Below, in pieces: positions 1 through 8,207 of a stretch of 39,397 nucleotides of DNA. Made by a program: the position numbers and the translations under genes. The stretch lies in contig NZ_JAAVUQ010000054.1 of assembly GCF_018449515.1 (NCBI RefSeq), positions 1-39,397 on the forward strand, written 5' to 3'. Source of the stretch: Caballeronia sp. dw_19. GTDB taxonomy: Bacteria > Pseudomonadota > Gammaproteobacteria > Burkholderiales > Burkholderiaceae. Numbering within the stretch: the stretch's first letter is position 1; every line of letters begins with the position of its first letter. The notes under the pieces are model-generated. The model was not told the origin of the DNA, did no database searches, and worked only from the letters and a program-made list of their open reading frames with translations.

Positions 1-2155
1 ACTTGTCGGTACGCAGCCGCTCTATCGCCTGCGTCGCATTTGCAGCCTTCGCTGGACCGTGACCCAGCATCTGGAGAGTTTCACAAACCGCATCCAAAGA
101 AGCGGCATCATCCTCGATCACGAGGACGCGCAAGGCCTTTATCAGCAGCGGTGCGCCATCGGCTTGCGCCGCGTCGGACCCGTCTGCGGTAGCTGGGATC
201 GTCCCTCCAGGTGTCCCGAGACTGTCGCGCAGTTTATGCGCCAGTTCTTCCCGGCTATAAGGCTTGCTGAGAAGCTCGACGCCCGCGTCCAGTCGCCCTC
301 CGTGGACGATTGCATTTTGCGTGTAGCCGGAAGTGAACAGAACCTTCAGATGAAGTCGTAACTGCGTTGCCTGCCGAGCCATTTCGGGGCTGCGCAGCGC
401 GCCGGGCATGACAACGTCAGTGAACAGCAGGTCGATGTGAACGCCGCTGCGGATCACGGTCAGCGCTTGCCCCGCATCGTCGGCCTTCAGAACGGAATAG
501 CTCAAGGCTGTGAGCATAGCGACGACCGTCGACTGAACCCTGGCATCGTCTTCCACGACCAGGATGGTCTCACGGCCCCCCATCGTCACTGGATGCTCGT
601 GTCTCGCCAGTGGATCGACTGCCGCCTGCGTTGATCTCGGCAGATAGATCCGTACGGTCGTTCCATGTCCCACTTCGCTGTAGATCCCGATGTGTCCGCC
701 GCTCTGTTTGACAAAGCCATAAGCCATGCTCAGACCCAGGCCCTCCCCTCCGGCTTGGTCGTAAAGAACGGACGAAAGCGCGCTCGACAACGGCTGGTGC
801 CATGCCGTTGCCGGTATCGGTCACGCCAAGCATCATGTGCTGGCCCGCCGGAACATCACTGAGGGGGCGTACATAGCGATCATCCAGCATCGCATTGGCC
901 AGTTCAATTGTGAGGCGCCCGCCCGTAGGCATCGCGTCGCGTGCGTTGATCGCCAGGTTCAGCAACACATTTTCCAACTGATGCGTATCGACCAGTGTAT
1001 TCCACAGGCCGGCAACGACAACCGTCTCTACGTTGGCCGTTTCGCCCAACGCGCGGGCCAGCATGCTGTCGACTCCGCGCACCATCGCTGCCAGGTTGAC
1101 CACAGTCGGGCGCAGCGCCTGTCGACGACCGAACGCGAGCAGTTGTGACGCTAATTTGGCGCCCTGCTCAACGGCATCGCTTGCATGGGCGAGTCGCTCG
1201 CCGCTCCAGACGTCCCGGCAATGCCGGTTCTCCAATAGTTCGAGATTGCCTCGGAGCACCTGCAGCACATTGTTGAAGCCATGCGCGACACCGCCTGTCA
1301 GCTTACCAATTGCTTCCATTTTTTGCGCCTGGAACAGCGCTGCCTGCGTTTTCTCCAGTAGCTCATTGGCCTTGCGCCGCTCGGTAATGTCCCGCGTGAT
1401 TTTCGCAAACCCGACGAGCGTCCCGTCGTCTTCGCGGATGGCATCGATCACCACGTGCGCCCAGAAAGTCGTCCCGTCGCGGCGTACCCGCCAGCCTTCT
1501 GCCTCAAAGCGGCCCTCGCGGGCGGCTGTCTCCAGACCGTGCTGCGGTATCCCGGCCGCAGCGTCTTCCGGCAAATAGAAGCGGGAAAAATGTGACCCGA
1601 TGATTTCCTGCTCGCTATAGCCCTTGATCCGTCGTGCGCCGTTGTTCCAGTTCGTTACATAGCCGCCTGGCGAAAGCATGAAGATGGCGTAATCCGTAAC
1701 TCCCTGCACCAGCAACCTGAAACGCCGCTCGCTTTCGATCACGGCCTCGTGTGCCCTGCGGTTCTCAGTGACATCGCGCACTATCTGGACCATTCCGCTG
1801 AACTCGCCCTGGTGGTCGCGCAGCGCGGTCGTGACGATGCTTGCCCAGAAGGTGCTGCCGTCCATTCGTCGGCGCCATCCGTGCGCGTCGTGGCGTCCTG
1901 TTTGGGGACACTATCCATTACTGAATCCGGGGTGCCGTTGCGACGGTCGTTATCGGTGTAGAGAACGGAAAAAGGCGGTCCCACGATTTCCTCGGGCTGG
2001 TACCCCTCGATCTGGATACCGCCCTCGTTCCAGCTGGCAATCTTGCCGTCCGTCGTGATCTGAAAAACCGAGTAGTCGAGGGTCGATGCAACCCATTGCC
2101 GCGCCCAATCATCGTCGGCGTCGCCCTGTGGCAGTTCGAAGGTCGCGCATGTCAT
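1..2155 (-). pseudogene. PAS hybrid histidine kinase with two receiver domains, frame-disrupted and cut by window edge
   Basis: This would be a sensor kinase that autophosphorylates on His and passes phosphate to attached receivers. Reading leftwards from an ATG at 2155 it has an N-terminal PAS, a second PAS (DYAIFML, then IKGYSEQEIIG), HisKA (VAHGFNNVL), HATPase (NLAINARDAMP, DTGNGM), a receiver starting ETILVVEDD with TDVVMPG and SKPY, and the start of a second receiver (LRVLVIEDDA) that runs off base 1. The frame is broken: about 1885 between the first PAS and its tail, and at about 773 and 745 inside the HATPase, where FFTTKPEG and EGLGLS lie in different frames. Downstream of these points the receiver frame is fully open. 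Either it is a decaying gene or the sequence has small deletions. Its second PAS closely resembles one in the kinase at 12247-14196, so the two are paralogues. The start has only a weak AGG upstream. Confidence 0.8.
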
Positions 2156-2324
2156 CGGTACCTAAATATCCGTGCCTGTCTTTATCGAGCAGTGCGCCCC
2201 GGTACGCCCTTATCGCAAAGCGCAGAATTGCTGCCGCGCTTCGCGGACGATTCTATCCGCGTCAGAAACAGCTGATGATTGGACCAGAACTTGCTTCTTT
2301 CGTCGGAACTAATGGGGGGCGAGG

Positions 2325-2699
2325 ATGATTAGAGTATTGCTGGTGGACGATGAACCCGCGATTGTCGAGGCGCTCGAACTCACCCTGATGGAAAACGGAC
2401 TGGAGGTTCGCACGGCGTCGAATGGCATACGCGCGCTCGAACAGATTGCGCAATGGCGACCTGACGTCGTCCTCTCGGACTGGATGATGCCTTTGATGGA
2501 CGGCAGTCGCCTCGTGCAGGTACTTAGGAGCACGCCAGAACTGGCCGACATCCCGATTTTCATGACGAGTGCGGTACATCCAGCAATCAACTTGCCCATT
2601 GATGAGTTTCTGCAGAAGCCCTTTGCGGTGTCGCGACTTCTGCGGCCTATCCAACGCCATATGCTCCGCCGTGCGGCGGTTCCAGATGCGGTCCGATAA
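2325..2699 (+). CDS. Single-domain response regulator (CheY-like receiver)
   Basis: A 124-residue protein made only of a receiver domain. The acidic pair D8-D9, the phospho-acceptor D52 (VVLSDWMMP), T81 and K98 (FLQKPF) are all present, so it should accept phosphate. There is no DNA-binding or enzymatic output domain, so it probably works by protein-protein contact or as a phosphate shuttle. It starts with ATG after a good GGGGCGAGG ribosome site. It is divergent from the broken hybrid kinase and upstream of the GGDEF-EAL gene, which makes either a plausible partner; that pairing is inferred from position only. Confidence 0.85.
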   Translation: MIRVLLVDDEPAIVEALELTLMENGLEVRTASNGIRALEQIAQWRPDVVLSDWMMPLMDGSRLVQVLRSTPELADIPIFMTSAVHPAINLPIDEFLQKPFAVSRLLRPIQRHMLRRAAVPDAVR

Positions 2700-2862
2700 A
2701 TCGCGACGGCACACCGAGGGAAGGCACACCGAGGATATGAGACAAGTGATTGTGCAGGGAAAGACGAATCTTACAATTCTTCCGTAACGGTTACATCACC
2801 GGGTGGTGCTGTGGGCGCCTAGCGCCTGCCCAAGCAAAAAGTCGGCTTCTAGGGAGGAGCGT

Positions 2863-5043
2863 ATGTCAGCGACTACGGAATATACAGACGAACAAAACCG
2901 TCTTGCGACACTTGCGGAATACGGCGTCCAATCTGCACTCGCGGACCCCGGTTTTGATCGTCTGGTGCAGCTCGCCGCCAGCATTTTCGGGGTTCCGATT
3001 GCTCTTGTGTCACTGGTCGAAGCCGAACGGCAGCTTTTTGCTGCCAGCGTTGGACTGGACGTGTGCGAAACTTCGCGCGACGTCTCGTTCTGCGCGTACG
3101 CGATGCAGGGCGAAGATATCATGATAGTTCCGGACGCCCGCACGGATCTGCGCTTCCGAAACAACCCACTGGTGACCGGCTCACCGTTTATCCGTTTCTA
3201 TGCGGGCGCGCCGCTGCGCACCGCCGGCGGACAGTCGCTGGGCACGCTGTGCATCATTGGCCATCAGCCGCGCGAAAGCTTCAGTGAGCATGACAGACGC
3301 AACCTGCGCGATCTTGCCGCGCTCGTACTGGACAAGCTCGAGCTTCGCCGGCTGGAAATGGCACGGCGTGCGAGCCAGTTTCGCTTCGAGAAGATCGCAG
3401 GCACCTCGCCCGATGTAATCATCTGCGCTGACTACCAGGGACGTACGACATTCTGGAATCCGGCTGCCGAGAAGCTGCTGGGTTATCGCGCCGACGAGAT
3501 ACTAGGACACAGCATCGATCTTATTGCGCCGGAGGAGTTCACTGCACGCCTCTACCAGTTAGCGGCCGCCGGTGAATCGCTGATAGAGGGGCGCACGGTG
3601 GAAATGACGGTGCGTGCCGCCAATGGCACGACTATACCGGTCGAATTGTCAGGCTCCATGTGGCGCGAAGGCGGCCGGCCGAGTTTCGGCGCCATCCTAC
3701 GCGACATCACGGAGCGGCGTCAAAACGAAGATCGATTATTCCGCCTGGCTCACGTCGATCCGCTCACGGAATTGCCCAACCGCACAATGCTGCGCGAGCG
3801 CGTAGAGCAGGCGCTCAGCGATGAGATGTCAGCCTGCATGATGATGGTGGATCTCGATGGGTTCAAGGACGTCAACGATAGCCTCGGCCATTCGGGCGGC
3901 GACGCCGTCCTGGTCAATGTCGCCCGTCGACTGCAGGCTTGCGCGCGAGCCGGCGATACGGTTGCTCGGATGGGCGGCGATGAATTTGCGATCCTGCTGC
4001 CGGGACTTCCCGACGCAAGCTCGGCCGGACGCATCGCCGACAGCGTGATCGCCGCGGTGTCACAGCTCCTGACAATCGACGGGCAGCCCGTGAACATCGG
4101 TGCGAGCGTTGGCGTCGCGATGTTCCCCGGGGACGGGCTCACGGTGCGGGAGCTGCTCTCCAGCGCCGACCTTGCGCTCTATCAGGCAAAGGGCGAAGGA
4201 CGGCATTGCCGGCGTTTTTTCAGTGCTGATCTGCGCGAGGCGGCGACGTTGAAGCGCGCCTATCAGGGCGAACTCGCCAGGGCTTTCCGCGAGCAGGAGT
4301 TCGAACTGTACTACCAGCCGCAGGTAAGGCTGAGCGATGGCGCGCTCGTGGGAGCCGAGGCATTGCTAAGGTGGAATCATCCGGAAAAGGGCCTGCTCGG
4401 ACCCGGCGCATTTCTTCCTGCGATCGAAGCGGGCCTGCTGGCGCCCCAGATCGGCGACTGGATCATCCGCACCGCCTGTCATCAGGCGGCGTTATGGCGC
4501 GGCTCGCCAGCACCCGATTTCCGCATGGGCATTAACCTGTTTGGCGCACAATTTCGCGCGGGCGACCTCGCGGACAAGGTCGTGGAAGCGCTGGATGAGT
4601 TCAACCTTCCGCCGACGGCGCTCGAACTGGAGATCACGGAGAACATCATCCTGCGCCACGACGAGCACATGCTCCGACCACTGCGGGAATTGCACGAACT
4701 CGGCGTGGGTATTGCCTTTGACGACTATGGCACTGGCTACGCGTCCCTCAGCATGCTCAAACGCTATCCGCTGTCGCGGTTGAAGATTGACCAGACGTTC
4801 GTAAGAGCCATGCTGGAGTCACCTCCAGACGCCGCCATCGTTCGGGCGATCCTGTATCTGGGACACAGCTTCGGTCTTGAGGTCATCGCCGAGGGCGTGG
4901 AAACGGAGGAGCAGGCGACGCGATTGCGTAAAAAGGGATGCGCGACGGCACAGGGCTTCCTGTTCGGCAGACCGATGCCCGCAGATGACTTTACCCGGCA
5001 GTTTGTACTGGGCGATTCGCTGGCCAGCGCGTCCGGTCAATAG
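2863..5043 (+). CDS. GAF-PAS-GGDEF-EAL cyclic-di-GMP enzyme
   Basis: A 726-residue cytosolic protein that should make and/or break c-di-GMP. Order: GAF (about residues 20-170, with SLVEAERQ and SFCAYAM), PAS (about 180-300, ending DITERRQ), GGDEF (about 300-460) and EAL (about 475-720). The GGDEF signature is intact (RMGGDEFAILL, near residue 371) and an RAGD inhibitory site sits five residues before it. The EAL half keeps EALLRW, LEITEN, FDDYGTGY, LKID and AEGVE, so the phosphodiesterase also looks active. I chose ATG 2863 because AGGGAGGA precedes it; the frame is open back to 2803 without a good ribosome site. No transmembrane segment is visible, so the signal is probably cytoplasmic. Which activity dominates cannot be read from sequence. 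Confidence 0.92.
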   Translation: MSATTEYTDEQNRLATLAEYGVQSALADPGFDRLVQLAASIFGVPIALVSLVEAERQLFAASVGLDVCETSRDVSFCAYAMQGEDIMIVPDARTDLRFRNNPLVTGSPFIRFYAGAPLRTAGGQSLGTLCIIGHQPRESFSEHDRRNLRDLAALVLDKLELRRLEMARRASQFRFEKIAGTSPDVIICADYQGRTTFWNPAAEKLLGYRADEILGHSIDLIAPEEFTARLYQLAAAGESLIEGRTVEMTVRAANGTTIPVELSGSMWREGGRPSFGAILRDITERRQNEDRLFRLAHVDPLTELPNRTMLRERVEQALSDEMSACMMMVDLDGFKDVNDSLGHSGGDAVLVNVARRLQACARAGDTVARMGGDEFAILLPGLPDASSAGRIADSVIAAVSQLLTIDGQPVNIGASVGVAMFPGDGLTVRELLSSADLALYQAKGEGRHCRRFFSADLREAATLKRAYQGELARAFREQEFELYYQPQVRLSDGALVGAEALLRWNHPEKGLLGPGAFLPAIEAGLLAPQIGDWIIRTACHQAALWRGSPAPDFRMGINLFGAQFRAGDLADKVVEALDEFNLPPTALELEITENIILRHDEHMLRPLRELHELGVGIAFDDYGTGYASLSMLKRYPLSRLKIDQTFVRAMLESPPDAAIVRAILYLGHSFGLEVIAEGVETEEQATRLRKKGCATAQGFLFGRPMPADDFTRQFVLGDSLASASGQ

Positions 5044-5506
5044 CTAACACGCCGATGCCTGTTCCAGACATTGGCCATAGGAGCACACTTTGCAGACTCT
5101 TTTCTGCAAGCGTGTCAAGGTTCCGAGCTGGACTGTCGTTTGAAGCGCTTAACGCGGCGATGGGGGCGAAATGTTATCTCTTCCTACCAGCTCACGAAGG
5201 AATGCTCGCGCCCCCGCCTCCTGTTCATTGACTGAGGCCGAAAACAAGACCGCACCGATGCAAAATAGGCTTTGGATGCTGCACCGTGGTCGATGATGAA
5301 TTGGGAAGAAGCGCTGAATGTCGGACGCGAAAGGGAGGTACCACGAGTTTTCGGCTTGCGAACACATATTTGTCGTTGCTTGCTTCTTAGCCGGTATTTT
5401 CCGTCCGTTGGAGCAGAGCGGCGTTGCTTAGTCAATAAATATCGTCAATGGACTTGTACCTATAGCAAACCGATCGGCAATGACAAACTGACGAAAAAAG
5501 CACCTC
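5044..5506. other. Intergenic, no gene supported
   Basis: No convincing coding sequence in 463 bases. A small hairpin (arms TTGCAGA and TCTGCAA, 5090-5109) lies about 50 bases after the GGDEF-EAL stop and could be a weak terminator, though no T-tract follows. The sequence turns somewhat AT-richer just before the next gene, as expected of a promoter region. Confidence 0.5.
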
Positions 5507-5983
5507 ATGGCTGGAAAATCCCGAAAGCGCAAACCCGCGCCCTCGCGTAAGACACCTCCGATGACCCGCGAGATGCTGCTCCCCACAGCAGCGGCCGCCG
5601 CTCGAACCGTCTCCCTGCAAAACCACCTGGCGCTCGTCGCCTTGCGGCAAGGACAAGGCAATATCGATCTCGCGGGCGAGTTGCTGAAGACCGTCTACCT
5701 GACCCACTTGTTGCGCGATCCTGAAAACGCCCACGCAACATTGGAGAACGTCATCGCAGCGGAGCAAGGTCTCAAAGGGAGCATCCTGGACGCCGCAATA
5801 ACCGGTAAGTGGATCCTGAGCGAAATCGACTGTCAGGCAATCCAGACGGTATTAGAGTTATACGACGCGCAACTCGCAGCGGTTCCGGTTCATAGGATCG
5901 TCGCAGCGAAAGCGCGACTGTCGCGCATACTTGAAGGGGGAGATTTCCCAAACCTTGCCGAGACGTTTCGCGCAGACAATTGA
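5507..5983 (+). CDS. Small uncharacterised protein (158 aa) with basic N-terminus
   Basis: Function not known. The N-terminus is short, basic and proline-rich (KSRKRKPAPSRKTPP), followed by an all-helical-looking body containing VSLQNHLALVALRQGQG and DAQLAAVPVHRIVAAK. The pattern recalls a Burkholderia-group family of small proteins that I remember being auto-annotated as Fis-type regulators, but I see no clear helix-turn-helix, so I do not assign that role. No signal peptide or membrane segment. It stands alone with about 250 bases to the next gene. Codon use looks native. The start ATG at 5507 has an A-rich leader rather than a clear ribosome site. Confidence 0.6.
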   Translation: MAGKSRKRKPAPSRKTPPMTREMLLPTAAAAARTVSLQNHLALVALRQGQGNIDLAGELLKTVYLTHLLRDPENAHATLENVIAAEQGLKGSILDAAITGKWILSEIDCQAIQTVLELYDAQLAAVPVHRIVAAKARLSRILEGGDFPNLAETFRADN

Positions 5984-6237
5984 CCAGGCTCATTAATAAC
6001 CGACGCATCGGCGCGTGGAGATCTTCAACGTTTGCCCATTGAGCCTTATTCAGCAATTTCCAAAGTATGCCCACGTCTAGTGTTGGCGAGAGAAATTACG
6101 GCAACGATTTATCGCCCGCCAAACCGGAATATTCAGCGTTCATCGTCAGGTCCAGGTTCGTGGCCTGACTCCAGTGGAACCACGCAACCACGCGCCCCAT
6201 CTTCAACCGCGACGTCGGCGGCGGCATAAGGAGTAAC

Positions 6238-6693
6238 ATGTGCCAAACGATCAGCGACGCCGTCATGGAAAGTAAAGAGAGCCATAAAATTGTAGCGGCT
6301 CTAGCGCGCCGCGCCAAAGAGGGTGCAAATTCATCGCACATCGCCGACGCGATAGCTTCGACGTGGCTGGAAATCGACCATGCCCTGACCCCGATCCTTG
6401 GTCAGCAGGGCGTTGCAGCGCTGTACAAGCGCAGTCTGCATCTCACCGGTTCAACCTATTCGTGGCTCGTGCATGCGCTTGAAAATGTGCACCCGGGCAC
6501 CGATCTGGACGCCCTGAAAATTGTGCTCTCCCAGCAAAGCGGCGCAGACGCCGCCGCCGCCGGCGGCGCTTTCCTACAGACGTTCTACGAATTGCTGGCT
6601 AGCCTCATCGGATCCTCCCTTACCGAACGACTGCTTCGTTCCGTGTGGGCCCACTGTTTAACCGGCCCATCCGCGCAGGACACCTCGTCATGA
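6238..6693 (+). CDS. Uncharacterised 151-aa protein, first gene of the KaiC-like unit
   Basis: Function not known. It has a strong ribosome site (AAGGAG, eight bases before the ATG). The protein appears helical, has no signal peptide or membrane span, and contains LTPILGQQGVAALYKRSL and a C-terminal helix around LLASLIGSSLTERLL. Its last codons overlap the start of the KaiC-like gene (ATGA, 6690-6693), the usual mark of translational coupling, so the product probably acts together with that ATPase. It does not look like KaiB (thioredoxin-like fold, about 100 aa) or KaiA. A sensor, adaptor or regulator of the ATPase is a guess from position only. Confidence 0.75.
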   Translation: MCQTISDAVMESKESHKIVAALARRAKEGANSSHIADAIASTWLEIDHALTPILGQQGVAALYKRSLHLTGSTYSWLVHALENVHPGTDLDALKIVLSQQSGADAAAAGGAFLQTFYELLASLIGSSLTERLLRSVWAHCLTGPSAQDTSS

Positions 6694-8183
6694 CCAGCAA
6701 AGTAATCATCAACCGCTTGTCCACTGGCGTGCCCGGCATGGATGAAGTGCTCGGCGGCGGACTGCCGGAATTCTCGTTCAACCTTATCGCGGGGCAACCC
6801 GGCTGCGGCAAGACAACGCTTGCCCATCAGATCATGTTTGCGCTAGCGACGCCGGAGCGTCCAGCGCTTTATTTGACGGTACTCGGCGAGCCACCGCTAA
6901 AGATGCTGCGCTATCAGCAGCAGTTCGATTTCTTTGACAGCGAGTTGATTAACCGCTCGATTCGCTTTGTCAACCTGGCAGAAGAGACGCTCGCGGGTGA
7001 TCTCGACCAAGTACTCCGCCGCATCGCTGAAGAAGTCCAAACACATAGCCCTTCACTCGTTTTCGTGGACTCGTTTCGCTCCGTCGTGTTGGCAAGCAAG
7101 ACCTCGGGAGACCCGCACAACGGTCTGCAGCAATTCATGCAGCAACTCGCGATGCTGATGACGAGTTGGCAGGCCACGACCTTCCTGATCGGCGAATACT
7201 TTACCGAAACCGATGCCAATCCGGTATTCACGGTGGCGGATGGACTGATCTGGCTGCGCCAGAGCGTGCAGCGCAATTCTATGGTCCGCAAGATGGAAAT
7301 TATGAAGATGCGAGGACAGCCGACGCTGCCAGGACTCCACTCGTTTCGCATCAGCGACGCGGGGATTGAGGTGTTCGCCCCGGCAGGCGTTGCGACTCCC
7401 ATGGATTCAGACACGAGCGCGAATCCTCTTGGTTCTCGTCTGCTGATGGGCGTGCCACGGCTAGATGAAATGCTTGGCGGCGGCCTGCCACGTGGATATT
7501 CGATGCTCGTCGCTGGCCCTTCGGGATCGGGCAAGAGCATCCTGGCTGCATCATTCCTCGCGGAGGGCGCGCGATCTGGTGAGACCGGCGTCATTGCCGC
7601 TTTCGAACAGCGCCGTGGCCGCTCTCGCAATCGCATACTGGCCGAGCTGATTGATAGCGGTCGCGTTGGTCTCGTCGATACTCGAGCGCCCGATCTCTCG
7701 ATCGATGAGATCGTCGGGTTGCTGCTTAGGGAGATCCGCCGCCTCAACGCGAGCCGGGTTGTCATCGATTCGCTCTCCGGTTTCGAGCTCGCGCTGGCCC
7801 CAACTTTTCGGGATGATTTTCGCGAATCGTTGGCACGTCTGGTCACCGCTCTATCGGGAGCGGGTGTCACCGTGCTGATGACTTCCGAGCTCGAAGACCG
7901 TTACACTGATCTGCGTTTCAGCCCTTATGGCACAGCGTTCCTCACTGACTCCATCATCGTGCAGCGTTATATCGAGGTTGAAAGCCGGCTGCGGCGCGTC
8001 ATCGCGGTGGTGAAGTTACGGGCAAGTGCCCATTCCGATGAGTTGCGCGAGTTCAGCATCGACGATGACGGCATCCGCATCGGTCACATGCTGCCCAACC
8101 AGGAAGGTTTGCTTGGCGGCAGACCGACGAGAAAGCATCCCGCCGATTCACCTCATTCGGAGGTCGATGCGAACAATGAATGA
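6690..8183 (+). CDS. KaiC-like double-domain RecA-family ATPase
   Basis: A 497-residue protein with two tandem KaiC/RecA domains, as in circadian KaiC. Each begins with the family phrase (GVPGMDEVLGGGLP; GVPRLDEMLGGGLP), followed by Walker A (GQPGCGKTT at residues 35-43; GPSGSGKS near 276) and Walker B (LVFVDSF; RVVIDS). The C-terminal KLR motif aligned with the KaiC trans-acting Lys/Arg is kept. By hand alignment to cyanobacterial KaiC, the phosphosite pair S431/T432 corresponds to Ala-Phe before LTDS, and the double glutamates after beta-2 become GE in the first domain and EQ in the second. ATP binding is therefore likely, but classical autophosphorylation is doubtful. ATG 6690 is chosen because it overlaps the upstream stop; an earlier ATG at 6645 would overlap far more. 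No kaiA or kaiB is present. Confidence 0.9.
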   Translation: MTSKVIINRLSTGVPGMDEVLGGGLPEFSFNLIAGQPGCGKTTLAHQIMFALATPERPALYLTVLGEPPLKMLRYQQQFDFFDSELINRSIRFVNLAEETLAGDLDQVLRRIAEEVQTHSPSLVFVDSFRSVVLASKTSGDPHNGLQQFMQQLAMLMTSWQATTFLIGEYFTETDANPVFTVADGLIWLRQSVQRNSMVRKMEIMKMRGQPTLPGLHSFRISDAGIEVFAPAGVATPMDSDTSANPLGSRLLMGVPRLDEMLGGGLPRGYSMLVAGPSGSGKSILAASFLAEGARSGETGVIAAFEQRRGRSRNRILAELIDSGRVGLVDTRAPDLSIDEIVGLLLREIRRLNASRVVIDSLSGFELALAPTFRDDFRESLARLVTALSGAGVTVLMTSELEDRYTDLRFSPYGTAFLTDSIIVQRYIEVESRLRRVIAVVKLRASAHSDELREFSIDDDGIRIGHMLPNQEGLLGGRPTRKHPADSPHSEVDANNE

Positions 8184-8207
8184 CATGCCCTATTCCAATC
8201 CATCACC

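Noticed and set aside
59..1578. Plus-strand open frames opposite the first kinase
   Set aside because: They are antisense to clear kinase and receiver motifs and have no ribosome sites or protein-like composition.
6690..8183. A complete circadian clock locus
   Set aside because: There is no kaiA or kaiB, and the canonical phosphosites seem to be missing, so a clock is not supported.
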